Source: an uncultured Bacteroides sp. (GTDB lineage: Bacteria > Bacteroidota > Bacteroidia > Bacteroidales > Bacteroidaceae). Taken from it: 64,000 bases of DNA. The stretch covers positions 2,480,001 through 2,544,000 of the forward strand of contig NZ_OY782186.1 of assembly GCF_963677685.1 (NCBI RefSeq). Reading direction: 5' to 3'. The notes under the pieces are model-generated. The model was not told the origin of the DNA. It did not search any database and worked only from the letters and a program-made list of their open reading frames with translations. The translations under genes were made by a program, and so were the position numbers. Shown in pieces: positions 47,901 through 56,900 of this stretch; the stretch's first letter is position 1, and every line of letters begins with the position of its first letter.

Positions 47901-48119
47901 GGAGCCACAAAAGAGGTTGAGTTACTTGCGGAAAAAGATTTTAAAGAGCTGAGAAACAGCATGCTTCACAATCAGATACCTTTCAATACATGGATCAAGG
48001 AGAGCATAGATAAGGTAAAAGATCAACCGATGATCACCAAGCGAATAATTGATCTGATCAGTGAAGTCTATTCAAGGTTAGAAGAACATTTAATCTTAAA
48101 AACAGAAGAAACGGCATGA
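44976..48119 (+). CDS. cas13b: Cas13b-like RNA-guided RNase (type VI-B)
   Basis: This protein of up to 1047 aa is the single effector of the type VI-B system: it processes its crRNA and cuts RNA matching the spacer, with collateral RNA cleavage after activation. Two HEPN motifs sit near opposite ends: RNETAH (Arg126-His131) and RNSMLH (Arg993-His998). Terminal placement is the Cas13b layout, unlike Cas13a or Cas13d. Both catalytic pairs are intact. The middle is Lys-rich and helical. It is somewhat shorter than the usual 1100-1200 aa. An ATG at 45009 (Met12) has the better ribosome site (AAAGGAAA, 44992-44999) and may be the true start. It overlaps the next gene by 4 bp. Confidence 0.93.
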   Translation: MNAGTPKESQYMSIDSNPYYFNHFINMGRHNAYLIIQHIYKSVYKEEADLNEENALEALAAKVRNQSRKKPDEISKVTDLLIHHFPFLAYYENKEREGDNPDNSSTESHGSLAVLTAFLSTLKEIRNETAHYKHPKKDISLSDYKGLFQESIKEAKGRMKYEDKDVKHLYIKDYYELINNKQFTEAGISYFICLFLDKKNGYLFLSRIKGFKDRNKTSEKYKSATLEAFTQFHCHVPYPKLDSSDIAMDMLNELSRCPKQLYHVLSNEDQKSFIATTSARDENSDIPEPIMKRSEDRFPYFALRYFEKSGQLDKITFQLYLGRKYAKESHTKIINGTKRTHLLLKNMHEFGELPFYKTTEAHDFYENHEKVEFYAPAFRMVGNRIGLILRDKAQEGYDIPPENNHPDAILSTHELSALFFYNYLYKKGWIETPTQKFIQNHLNQFSRFISDLQNKKIEPVTTSVFTGKRKKHKKEDLDILYKNNQKLQNLLNDYGLEIDWIPDACREYLLNYRPSSDKYIIENKFVKMKRDAERKLARIRAFAEAEKEGTIRMALNRKQLRIGELAQELARDIVFLTPPQKTQDDIKKKINNMEFDILQKMLAYFSVHKDELKRYFGILKDKNNRWEPSFLYRVISKIDSYSSLTEMYEAYYYSKIKWLKKEILNETRESRGYKTSLKDPKAIAEKYEYILKLEQKTKSAIEKSYSDKAVYLPVGLFTAEIVKALRQQGYDLKENSSVAGCLMKYFKEKKQPMYELSRYYSTGELDSDKTILSERDEIKKYISDHFQEASEEEAKAMKKVAKRIRENEVEILRQEANDRALFLMVNDLIPASSFREEDIERLGFNQQNNILDAEYEMSELIYGRRVTARLPIKRYGEFRRFLKDRRLENLMKYYPEREDIKLGIIESGQTLQKGEKYKYSNLAEELEIYDKERDKLLALMYNVEKILIDKHSDKIKKTKNSYYNHYDCLEAAKKLGATKEVELLAEKDFKELRNSMLHNQIPFNTWIKESIDKVKDQPMITKRIIDLISEVYSRLEEHLILKTEETA

Positions 48120-48676
48120 ATATCTATTTTGAAAGTGGACAAGTGATGAATGATTCTTTATTAGAATGGGCTAAAGTGCTGGCTGATCCTCTGGCTATTA
48201 TTATTACTGCGTTCATTGCTTTATACTGGGGACATAAGTATTGGAGAAAGCAAAAAAGAGAAGAAGGTACTTATTTGCAACGCCAAATCAACTACGAAGC
48301 TAAAATAAATGCAGCAAAAGCCATGTGGGGATTGTTGCGCTATATTTCAGAATCAGACCATGAAGATAATATTTTTCGGCGGGGAGAATTAGACAGCGAA
48401 GGAAACAAAATTCATTATTTTCGTTCCGATAGAGCTACTCTTTTTATGAAAGAGCTGACTGAATTATTTTATACTCAGGGACATGGGTTATTTATCGACA
48501 AGGAGATAAAAGAGCTCATTTTTGAGCTAAGAAGTCAATTATTTGGTTGGTACCTCATCGCTCTAAAAGAGGGACAGAATGAGTTAAAGATTAAGAACAA
48601 AGAGAAGTTTGAAAGAATACAAACTATCAGGGCAGAAATTAATAAAAAACTAAAAAAACAGATTACTATTTATTAA
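48116..48676 (+). CDS. csx28: Small membrane protein, Csx28-like accessory of type VI-B
   Basis: This 186-aa protein has one N-terminal hydrophobic segment (DPLAIIITAFIALYWG, about 24-39), followed by a basic stretch and a helical cytoplasmic domain. This matches the size and layout of Csx28, the VI-B2 accessory that forms a membrane pore and enhances Cas13b immunity; Csx27 has several membrane helices instead. A possible divergent HEPN motif is Arg75...His82 (R-x6-H). The start overlaps the cas13b stop (ATGA); Met11 at 48146 is an alternative. Identity rests on context and topology, not on a family alignment. Confidence 0.65.
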   Translation: MNIYFESGQVMNDSLLEWAKVLADPLAIIITAFIALYWGHKYWRKQKREEGTYLQRQINYEAKINAAKAMWGLLRYISESDHEDNIFRRGELDSEGNKIHYFRSDRATLFMKELTELFYTQGHGLFIDKEIKELIFELRSQLFGWYLIALKEGQNELKIKNKEKFERIQTIRAEINKKLKKQITIY

Positions 48677-48685
48677 AGAGCACGT

Positions 48686-49009
48686 CTATTTTTTCAACTC
48701 TGCATCCTGCAAATCACGACCAAGAGCATCATCACCGGCAATCAGTCTCAGATCATTCTCCAAATTTAACGCATAAAGTACACGGGCATAAATACCCAAA
48801 GCCACGGAAGGATCACCATGCTCAACCTTCGATATTGTCAGACGAGTAACCGTAGCTCTGTCAGCAACCTCTTGCATCGTGAGATGCCGACGCTTGCGTG
48901 CCAACCTAATCTGTTCGCCCATCAACTCAAGATTCTGCATGACAGGTCTTGGCATAATCTTTCCAAATGTCTTTCTGCTCATATTCAGAATGTTTATTGT
49001 ACGGCACAA
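48686..49009 (-). CDS. XRE-family HTH regulator, HipB-like
   Basis: This 107-aa protein has a central Cro/CI helix-turn-helix (HLTMQEVADRATVTRLTISK, then VEHGDPSVALGIYARVL), followed by a tail (GRDLQDAELKK) seen in HipB-like antitoxins and stand-alone regulators. No HipA kinase gene is adjacent. It converges on the csx28-like gene. The start may be at an internal Met (48982). Confidence 0.75.
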   Translation of the reverse strand: MCRTINILNMSRKTFGKIMPRPVMQNLELMGEQIRLARKRRHLTMQEVADRATVTRLTISKVEHGDPSVALGIYARVLYALNLENDLRLIAGDDALGRDLQDAELKK

Positions 49010-49209
49010 AAACAGATAATTATGTTCACTACAACAAACATTTATAGTATGACATCAAAAACTTTAACATTAGATACTTTAGAGTTTTTTTCATCTCTTT
49101 ACATGATAGCATATAAGGATTTATTTGTTTTTTCGTACCTTTACAGCATAGAGTACAGCAAAATGCGCTACGACGAGTATAGATAATTGATAGATAACCA
49201 ACCACACAC

Positions 49210-49959
49210 ATGAGCGCTAAATATGTAAACTTAACAGCAGAGAATATTGCTAACGAGCATTTATGCTGTATCATCCGCACCAGAACACTTCATCCGGGCA
49301 TCGAGAATAAGCGAAAGTGGCTTATGGAAAGGATCAACGAGGGACATGTATTCAGAAAGCTAGATGAAAAAGCGACCGTATTTATTGAATATGCTCCCCT
49401 CGAAACGGCATGGGTTCCCATAGTGGGCAACAATTATTATTACGTTTATTGCCTATGGGTTCTGGGTAACTACAAAGGGCAAGGTCATAGCAGAGCGCTC
49501 ATGGAATATTGCCTGGCTGATGCTAAAGAAAAAGGCAAGTCGGGCATCTGTATGCTGGGATCGAAAAAGCAGAAAGCATGGCTCTCTGATCAGTCGTTTG
49601 CCAAGCGTTTTGGCTTTGAGGTTGTTGACACTACCAGCAACGGATATGAATTGCTAGCCCTCTCTCTCGACGGAACAATGCCTAAGTTTGCACCGAGTGC
49701 CCAAAAAGAAGAGATAGAGAACAAAGATCTAACAATTTATTACGACATGCAGTGCCCTTATATTCATCAAAACATTGAGAGCATACAGCAGTTTTGTGAG
49801 AAGAATGACATACCCATTTCTCTTATTCAGGTAAACACGCTAGAACAAGCGAAAGAACTGCCTTGCGTTTTCAATAACTACGCCGTGTTCTATAATGGGC
49901 ATTTTGAAACAGTGAATCTTTTAGACGCCAACTACCTAAAAAGAATACTCAAAAAGTAA
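49210..49959 (+). CDS. GNAT N-acetyltransferase with YoaP-like C-terminus
   Basis: This 249-aa protein has a GNAT acetyltransferase fold (about 30-150) with an acetyl-CoA-binding stretch (YKGQGHSRALMEYCLADAK), then a C-terminal segment (YYDMQCPYIHQNIESIQQFC, about 180-248) of the YoaP type with a thioredoxin-like C-P pair. The acceptor is unknown. It stands alone with its own terminator. Confidence 0.85.
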   Translation: MSAKYVNLTAENIANEHLCCIIRTRTLHPGIENKRKWLMERINEGHVFRKLDEKATVFIEYAPLETAWVPIVGNNYYYVYCLWVLGNYKGQGHSRALMEYCLADAKEKGKSGICMLGSKKQKAWLSDQSFAKRFGFEVVDTTSNGYELLALSLDGTMPKFAPSAQKEEIENKDLTIYYDMQCPYIHQNIESIQQFCEKNDIPISLIQVNTLEQAKELPCVFNNYAVFYNGHFETVNLLDANYLKRILKK

Positions 49960-50035
49960 AAGCATAATTCTACTTTCCCAATCTCTACTCATATCAGTTC
50001 AGGACATATCAATAGACCCTTCATCCGGCTACCAT

Positions 50036-50059
50036 AGGCTCTTTCAGGAGCCTTTTTTA
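50036..50059 (+). terminator. Terminator after the GNAT gene
   Basis: AGGCTC/GAGCCT with a 6-nt loop is followed by TTTTTA. Confidence 0.75.
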
Positions 50060-50083
50060 TCTCTCAGAACAACTACCATTATC

Positions 50084-50485
50084 TCACTCACTTTTTAAAT
50101 GTTTAGGGATTTGTGCTTCTCCATTTCCGAAAGACCAGTTCTCAAATCCATTATTTTCAAGGAGTACAATAATGATATTATTGGCTGTTATATGTGTAGA
50201 ATGTTCTATTTTATCGGCTATGGCTTTATACAAACGTTTTTTTTGATCGAAAGTGCGTCCCTCACCTGCTATTATTTGTATATACACAATATCAGATGTA
50301 TGCGAAATGCCTAAGTAACTTTCGGGGAAGTGCATCTGATCAGGGTCTAATTCCTCTATGACATGAAAAAAATCGTTTTGAGGAATATTAAACTCTTCTA
50401 TCAACGCATGATGAACAGACAATGAAACGTTGTTCTTCACCTCTTTTGACAAACTCTTTGGCAGACTTATTCTTATTAATGGCAT
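50084..50485 (-). CDS. Tautomerase-superfamily protein
   Basis: This 133-aa protein begins MPLIRISLP; after Met removal the catalytic Pro1 of 4-oxalocrotonate-tautomerase-like enzymes would be exposed. A second beta-alpha-beta unit (IVYIQIIAGEGRTFDQKKRL) completes the double unit. The substrate is unknown. The 335-bp gap to the next gene (50486-50820) has no recognisable feature except AT-rich promoter-like sequence. Confidence 0.8.
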   Translation of the reverse strand: MPLIRISLPKSLSKEVKNNVSLSVHHALIEEFNIPQNDFFHVIEELDPDQMHFPESYLGISHTSDIVYIQIIAGEGRTFDQKKRLYKAIADKIEHSTHITANNIIIVLLENNGFENWSFGNGEAQIPKHLKSE

Positions 50486-50820
50486 AATAATACAGTTCTA
50501 TTTACTACATAATGTGTTTACGAAACTAGAAAATCAACAAAATGATTAGTATAAAGTTGTGCCTATCTCTGACTTTAACTATAAATTGGAAGTGAAGAAA
50601 CAGTAATAGACCATCAACGTATGCACAACTTATATGCAATATTCACTAAATATCTTGATATATGCAAGATGTTTTCTGGATGGTTGAACAAAGTATAAAA
50701 ATCTATCTATGTAGTACATCAGTTTTATCGAACAGCAATAAAAGAAATATCTTTTTATTTCGCAGATTTCATAACTTTATCACCCATAACGTTGTTATGC
50801 AATCTATATAAAAAGAAGAT

Positions 50821-51651
50821 ATGGAGGAAGAAAGAATCCCGGAAAACCTGATATTACGCGAATACGCACCTATTTTGTTTAAAGATTGTGTCGAATCAAT
50901 CTGGTTCATTGAAACCCTTGAGCAGGCACATGATATTCTTATCCCTCCCGATCAATTCGTATATATCATCTTCCCTATATCCAATGAAGGCTTTTATCAT
51001 GATGGCATCTTTATCGACAAACCATCTATTGACGGAATTACATTTAAGAACGTTTTAATCCGCTTCTTACCACACACAAAAATACTAGGAGTAAGAATGT
51101 ACGCCAGCGGCTTGTATCCGTTTATGCCCATAACAGGCCGAATGCTAACCGATAAAAACATCCCTTTCCCAATATCATACGATCATGAGCTTTTGCAAAA
51201 GATACATCGTGCAGAGAATGATGAGCAAGCCATTGACGCTGTTTACGAACTACTGACGACATTGCACAACAAGCAAAGAGAGAAGTCCAGTCAATTAGTA
51301 AAAGCGTTATATTTTCATCTAACAGAAACGAACGATGCCACAAACATTCGGCAGTTCTGCGATCAGCACAACACTAATTACACCACGCTAAGCAGACAAT
51401 TCAGCAAAATTGTGGGAGTTTCGGCAAAGAAGTTTGAGCGCCTGATAAAGTTTAGGAAAGCCGTGAAACACCTACTCGACTCACCCGACCGATTGCTTAA
51501 CATCGGCATAGATTCAGGCTATTTCGATCAGCCCCACTTCATCAAAGAATTCAGATATTACATGGATATGTCTCCCTCAGAATATCTAGCCCTTCTATCA
51601 GAAGAAGATGAGCACACCAACTATCAAAAAATCAAATTATCAATTATCTAG
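50821..51651 (+). CDS. AraC-family transcriptional regulator
   Basis: This 276-aa protein has an N-terminal cupin-like sensing region of the DUF6597 type (LILREYAPILFKDCVESIWF) and a C-terminal AraC HTH (about 175-265, GIDSGYFDQPHFIKEFRYYM, then DMSPSEYL). The target and inducer are unknown. It is divergent from the tautomerase gene and could regulate it. Confidence 0.85.
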   Translation: MEEERIPENLILREYAPILFKDCVESIWFIETLEQAHDILIPPDQFVYIIFPISNEGFYHDGIFIDKPSIDGITFKNVLIRFLPHTKILGVRMYASGLYPFMPITGRMLTDKNIPFPISYDHELLQKIHRAENDEQAIDAVYELLTTLHNKQREKSSQLVKALYFHLTETNDATNIRQFCDQHNTNYTTLSRQFSKIVGVSAKKFERLIKFRKAVKHLLDSPDRLLNIGIDSGYFDQPHFIKEFRYYMDMSPSEYLALLSEEDEHTNYQKIKLSII

Positions 51652-51683
51652 AGTGAAAAGAATAGTGATATGCCCATCTTTTA

Positions 51684-52424
51684 TTAAAATCTATAAACCA
51701 TAGTAAGTCCACCTCCGGAAGAGTCTATTTCAGGAATAAGTGAAATATTCTTCATCTTCTTACAAGGATTCCAATTCTTGAGAGGCTCAAAATAATAAAC
51801 CATACGGGTAACCAATATTCCCAGTCCCGCACCCGCCAGAACATCAGAAAGCCAATGCTTATTATTGATTACCCGAAGCGACCCAACCAGTGATGTCAAA
51901 AAATAGCCGCTATAAGCAAATACAGGCGAAGAATCGTGAAACTCTTCGTATAAGACCGTTGCATTAGTAAACGAGAACGACGAATGTCCGGAAGGAAAAG
52001 AATAAGGAGATCCGTTAGGACGACGCTTGTTAATCAGGAACTTTGTGCCATGCGTTAACGCAGCAGTTATCGCATTTGAGATAAGCATATATTTCGTCTG
52101 GTCAAACCAATGATTTTTAGACTTTACCCCCAACGCATCAGCAATATAGATCTCCGCTATGGGTATATATTGAATCAAATCATCCACAGGAATGGAGTAA
52201 TCTATCACGCCATCGCCATCGCGAAGCTCCTTCTTAATCTGTTTCTCTAAATGACTCCCACTGATAAGCGTTCCGACAGTAATCAGCGAAAGAGGCAGTA
52301 TGCTTCTCTTCACCACCGTTTTGTTGATCAAAGGTGCACGTTTTATCGAATCTGTTTTTTCTTGCGCCGAGAGTTGTAATTGTAACAATGCTAATAAAAG
52401 AACTATTACCCTGAATCTTTTCAT
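51684..52424 (-). CDS. PAP2-family membrane phosphatase
   Basis: This 246-aa protein has a signal peptide (LLLALLQLQLSAQ) and the three PAP2 motifs: KFLINKRRPNG (KX6RP), PSGHSSF, and SLRVINNKHWLSDVLAGAG (SRX5HX3D type). It removes phosphate from lipid substrates such as undecaprenyl or lipid A phosphates on the outer side of the inner membrane or in the periplasm. Acidic and basic catalytic residues are intact. It is close to, and possibly co-transcribed with, the upstream lipoprotein gene. Confidence 0.9.
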   Translation of the reverse strand: MKRFRVIVLLLALLQLQLSAQEKTDSIKRAPLINKTVVKRSILPLSLITVGTLISGSHLEKQIKKELRDGDGVIDYSIPVDDLIQYIPIAEIYIADALGVKSKNHWFDQTKYMLISNAITAALTHGTKFLINKRRPNGSPYSFPSGHSSFSFTNATVLYEEFHDSSPVFAYSGYFLTSLVGSLRVINNKHWLSDVLAGAGLGILVTRMVYYFEPLKNWNPCKKMKNISLIPEIDSSGGGLTMVYRF

Positions 52425-52458
52425 TTCCTATTTTTCGATATATCTGATAATGATTATT

Positions 52459-53400
52459 CTAATCTTCTTCCTCATAGAAGGCGATCACCTCATTTGCCCC
52501 AATATTAGATTCAAGCTCAAATGTTGCCTCGTAATTCCCTTGACGAAGAATGATGGTCTCTCCGTCATTAACATAAGCATAACCATGCCCGTTGAAGTAC
52601 ATCGTATCTCTAGCAGCATTAAAAGTAAAATGATTGAGATGCTTTGCTTGTAAAACGCCATTTTGCAAAGCAAGAGTCTGTGTATCGCTGCCCTGATCAT
52701 CAATAACGTTCGAGATATAAGCTGTATAGCACCACGGAATAGAAAAAACATAATAGTCATCTCTGCTCAGCTTTTCCTCTGTTCCATCCCCGTCAAAATC
52801 ACCTATTCTCTCTGTAGGATAAAAGATGTCCGGCTTAACATCAAAGCCCTTCTCCGACTTCATTCTCCATGTTTTAGAAGCCAGAGCCACATTATTTTCA
52901 GGTTCTAAAGGCGCATTTTTCACCTTATCCTTTTCAATAGTCCGTGTTTGCTTAAATACAAGTTGATGAGTATCAGAGAGCAATTGCAGTGCATCCCCGC
53001 TCTGTTTGATCGTATAGTCTTTAAGGAAAACCGAGAGTTTCTCCTCGTTTTGTGTATAAGGTGATGCGGCGGCAGCAAAAAGATAGCCCACACGGCTTTT
53101 AAGTGTTATTACATCCGTTCCCTCATCTTTAACCACGATATATGAATAAGCCCTAAACGCCCAGCCATCTTCAAAAACGTAGAAGTCACTCCGTGAAAGA
53201 GTTTCCTCCGTTCCATCCTCATCAAAGTCACCCTTAATAGTCAGCGGGTACGTACTTGTTTGTCCGTTTTCCGTACTTTGAGAAAGTTCCCATGTTTTTC
53301 CCGTTATCGAGGCTACTTCAGTATTCACCTCATTATTATCCTTGCTACAAGCCATCAGTAAACCCACAGCAAGAAAAGTCCAGCCCATTTTAATTTTCAT
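52459..53400 (-). CDS. Two-repeat lipoprotein of unknown function
   Basis: This 313-aa lipoprotein (lipidated Cys18 in LLMACSKD) is built of two homologous halves (about 30-165 and 170-300). Each half has a TW motif (GKTWELSQS / SKTWRMKSE), an acidic loop (GDFDEDGTEETLSRSDFYVF / GDFDGDGTEEKLSRDDYYVF) and a hydrophobic C-terminal strand set. The DxDxDG loops resemble calcium-binding loops. No known family is recognised. It precedes the PAP2 gene on the same strand. Confidence 0.75.
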   Translation of the reverse strand: MKIKMGWTFLAVGLLMACSKDNNEVNTEVASITGKTWELSQSTENGQTSTYPLTIKGDFDEDGTEETLSRSDFYVFEDGWAFRAYSYIVVKDEGTDVITLKSRVGYLFAAAASPYTQNEEKLSVFLKDYTIKQSGDALQLLSDTHQLVFKQTRTIEKDKVKNAPLEPENNVALASKTWRMKSEKGFDVKPDIFYPTERIGDFDGDGTEEKLSRDDYYVFSIPWCYTAYISNVIDDQGSDTQTLALQNGVLQAKHLNHFTFNAARDTMYFNGHGYAYVNDGETIILRQGNYEATFELESNIGANEVIAFYEEED

Positions 53401-53809
53401 GTATATACTCCTTTATTATAGAGATTTCTTTCTCTTATTCAGATCAAGGGCGCAAAGATAAGCTTAATGCAAACAATCGTATTGTAAATTTTAAACAGGG
53501 GGAGAAAAAAATTCCGCATACAATCATTAGGGCAAAAACAGAAAAGCAAATTAAGATCAGTTTAACATGCTGAATTGTTAAACACAAGTTCTTGAAAAGA
53601 AAAAAGAAAAGGAGACGGTTATTATTCATTGATAATTTATAACTTTATCCGCTGTAATCTGCCTACTGTTATATTTAACTTAGAGTATATCAGTAGCAGC
53701 CAATATTTTATTGTTGCAAATTGTCGATGGGGAGATAATATCCCTAAGCAGACTTTCATATGCATAATATTCGACCTTTGACTTATTGATAATCAGCTAA
53801 TTATATACT

Positions 53810-53856
53810 GTGTCGATCATCAGGGATTTTTATATCATTGGTGATCGACACTTTTT
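53810..53856 (+). terminator. Terminator insulating the I-B leader
   Basis: GTGTCGATCA (53810-53819) pairs perfectly with TGATCGACAC (53842-53851), followed by T5. It stops upstream transcription just before the array promoter. The rest of 53401-53809 shows no gene. Confidence 0.75.
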
Positions 53857-53870
53857 AGAAAGAATATTTA

Positions 53871-53929
53871 TATATTTGTATTGGCTATCTAATTGATATA
53901 CAGGGATTTCTTGTTTTGCAATTGGTAGC
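53871..53929 (+). promoter_or_regulatory. Leader and promoter of the type I-B array
   Basis: TATATTTG (53871-53878) is an exact -7 element; the -33 is weak. Transcription near 53884 leaves about 45 nt of leader before the first repeat. The degenerate last repeat is at the other end, so this side is leader-proximal. Confidence 0.65.
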
Positions 53930-56900
53930 CTTTTAATTGTACCTCATGGAATTGAAACGAGATTTAGAGGCATGCATATACTTATGTGCAGGACTTTTAA
54001 TTGTACCTCATGGAATTGAAACAAACTTATAGAGGGCAGAATCATAGAAGGCTATGCGCTTTTAATTGTACCTCATGGAATTGAAACTCAGTAAGCGATG
54101 TAGCATAAGCCACATCTTCAGCTCTTTTAATTGTACCTCATGGAATTGAAACTTGCACTTTGTGCAATGCCCATTCCCATCATTCCTAACTTTTAATTGT
54201 ACCTCATGGAATTGAAACTTTCTTCGTTTATACGGGCTTGTCTTTCCTGCATTCTTTTAATTGTACCTCATGGAATTGAAACATCTTGTGTCTGCGAATA
54301 TGTAGTTATATTTCGCTCTTTTAATTGTACCTCATGGAATTGAAACAAGAAGCGGTGAAAGAATCTATACTAAGATATAAACCTTTTAATTGTACCTCAT
54401 GGAATTGAAACGTTATTTTCTATATTTCTTAATACGATCTCTTGCGCACTTTTAATTGTACCTCATGGAATTGAAACTCGAGCCAGTAACGGCACCCACA
54501 ATTGCGTTTTTCCTTTTAATTGTACCTCATGGAATTGAAACGTTTGAGGGGCTATGGTTTGGTAATAGTCAACAACTTTTAATTGTACCTCATGGAATTG
54601 AAACTGCTGTTTCCCCTATAGAAGGCGTTGGATATTTAGCTTTTAATTGTACCTCATGGAATTGAAACCTGGTAAATTATCTGCGCTATAACTTCCTTTT
54701 AGATCTTTTAATTGTACCTCATGGAATTGAAACGTTGCCGCTTTAGTGAGTAAAGTCTCTAGGACTTCGCCTTTTAATTGTACCTCATGGAATTGAAACT
54801 GCGTTGTTATAGTTCGGTTCAATCAGCGTTTGAACCTTTTAATTGTACCTCATGGAATTGAAACGGCTTTGGCAAAAGTGGGAGAAATAAGACCTCCCCT
54901 TTTAATTGTACCTCATGGAATTGAAACTGTATTCGGCATCTAAAGCCTGTATCTGCTCTAAGACTTTTAATTGTACCTCATGGAATTGAAACTCGCTTCA
55001 TCTTTCGATAGCCATAACTTTTTAATGGTCTTTTAATTGTACCTCATGGAATTGAAACTAACATCGGTTATAGTTTGTCATGTAATCTAACCAAGCTTTT
55101 AATTGTACCTCATGGAATTGAAACTCGTTTATTTCAAAGTCTGTATAGTCTACTCCTTGCTCTTTTAATTGTACCTCATGGAATTGAAACATATTTCTAT
55201 GTTATAGTCTGCCCCGGCACCTTTGCTTTTAATTGTACCTCATGGAATTGAAACATTTGTATTCCGCTTATGTACCAATTTGGGTATTTTTCTTTTAATT
55301 GTACCTCATGGAATTGAAACAGCGTATTTTTACCTATAGCTTTTTCCATTATTTGCTTTTAATTGTACCTCATGGAATTGAAACTAGAAAAAGAGAAGCT
55401 ATAATAACAAGAAGAGACCACTTTTAATTGTACCTCATGGAATTGAAACAATTTACGGGAATCGTGCATCAATGATACATAGACTCCTTTTAATTGTACC
55501 TCATGGAATTGAAACAAAGCCTCTACCGATTTCGCTTATTACACCATCACTTTTAATTGTACCTCATGGAATTGAAACTCATGAAGGAAAATCTATTCTC
55601 ACTCAAATTGGTATCTTTTAATTGTACCTCATGGAATTGAAACAAAATTCATTGCGTCTAGGCTCGTATCTGCAAATATCTTTTAATTGTACCTCATGGA
55701 ATTGAAACAAGGATCACTCGTCGGCGCAACCGGATCTAAGACGGGCTTTTAATTGTACCTCATGGAATTGAAACCTCATAGGAAGTCGAACATCACCACC
55801 TCTCTGTGCTTTTAATTGTACCTCATGGAATTGAAACCCACGAGATGGGCGATAATTACGTAATCTGCGAGACTTTTAATTGTACCTCATGGAATTGAAA
55901 CGAAAAATTACAGTAGGTCAACTCACGACCTAAGCTATACTTTTAATTGTACCTCATGGAATTGAAACTATTATGCCGTGCATGTGTATTCTTTTTGTGT
56001 TTGTCTTTTAATTGTACCTCATGGAATTGAAACTTGCTAACATGTCTAACATACTCTTTAATTTTTACTTTTAATTGTACCTCATGGAATTGAAACGTCG
56101 GAATATGTTTTATGTCTATGAGTTTATCAAGCTTTTAATTGTACCTCATGGAATTGAAACAAAATTCGGAAAGCTTAATATCTCTATTAATTGCGCTTTT
56201 AATTGTACCTCATGGAATTGAAACAAAAAATGTAACAAGCTAAATATCAAACAATTATGACTTTTAATTGTACCTCATGGAATTGAAACGGAGTCATGCT
56301 ATTGCTATTGTATTTAGTACGGGCTTTTAATTGTACCTCATGGAATTGAAACTGAGTATCGGCTTTACAAAGACAGTATTGAAAATCTTTTAATTGTACC
56401 TCATGGAATTGAAACATATTTACCGTTATGATCTATATCTACAAAGTAAACTTTTAATTGTACCTCATGGAATTGAAACATGATATTCTACCAAATGATT
56501 TTATTGCTTTCATACTTTTAATTGTACCTCATGGAATTGAAACTATTTGTACAAGGGTGAACAAATATCACATAATCCTTCTTTTAATTGTACCTCATGG
56601 AATTGAAACTTTATACCAATCAGGAATAGTTTGTAGTCTAGCGCTCTTTTAATTGTACCTCATGGAATTGAAACTTGGTAAACACGTCACGAGAAGCAGT
56701 AGCGCTGATCCTTTTAATTGTACCTCATGGAATTGAAACTCTAGCCACTCCGTGTTGATCCAATTCTGCATTATACTTTTAATTGTACCTCATGGAATTG
56801 AAACACTACTAAAATATCACAGAGCAAGAGCAAAAGATACTTTTAATTGTACCTCATGGAATTGAAACACTACGGGAACGCTTTTAGTATCTTATAAGGT

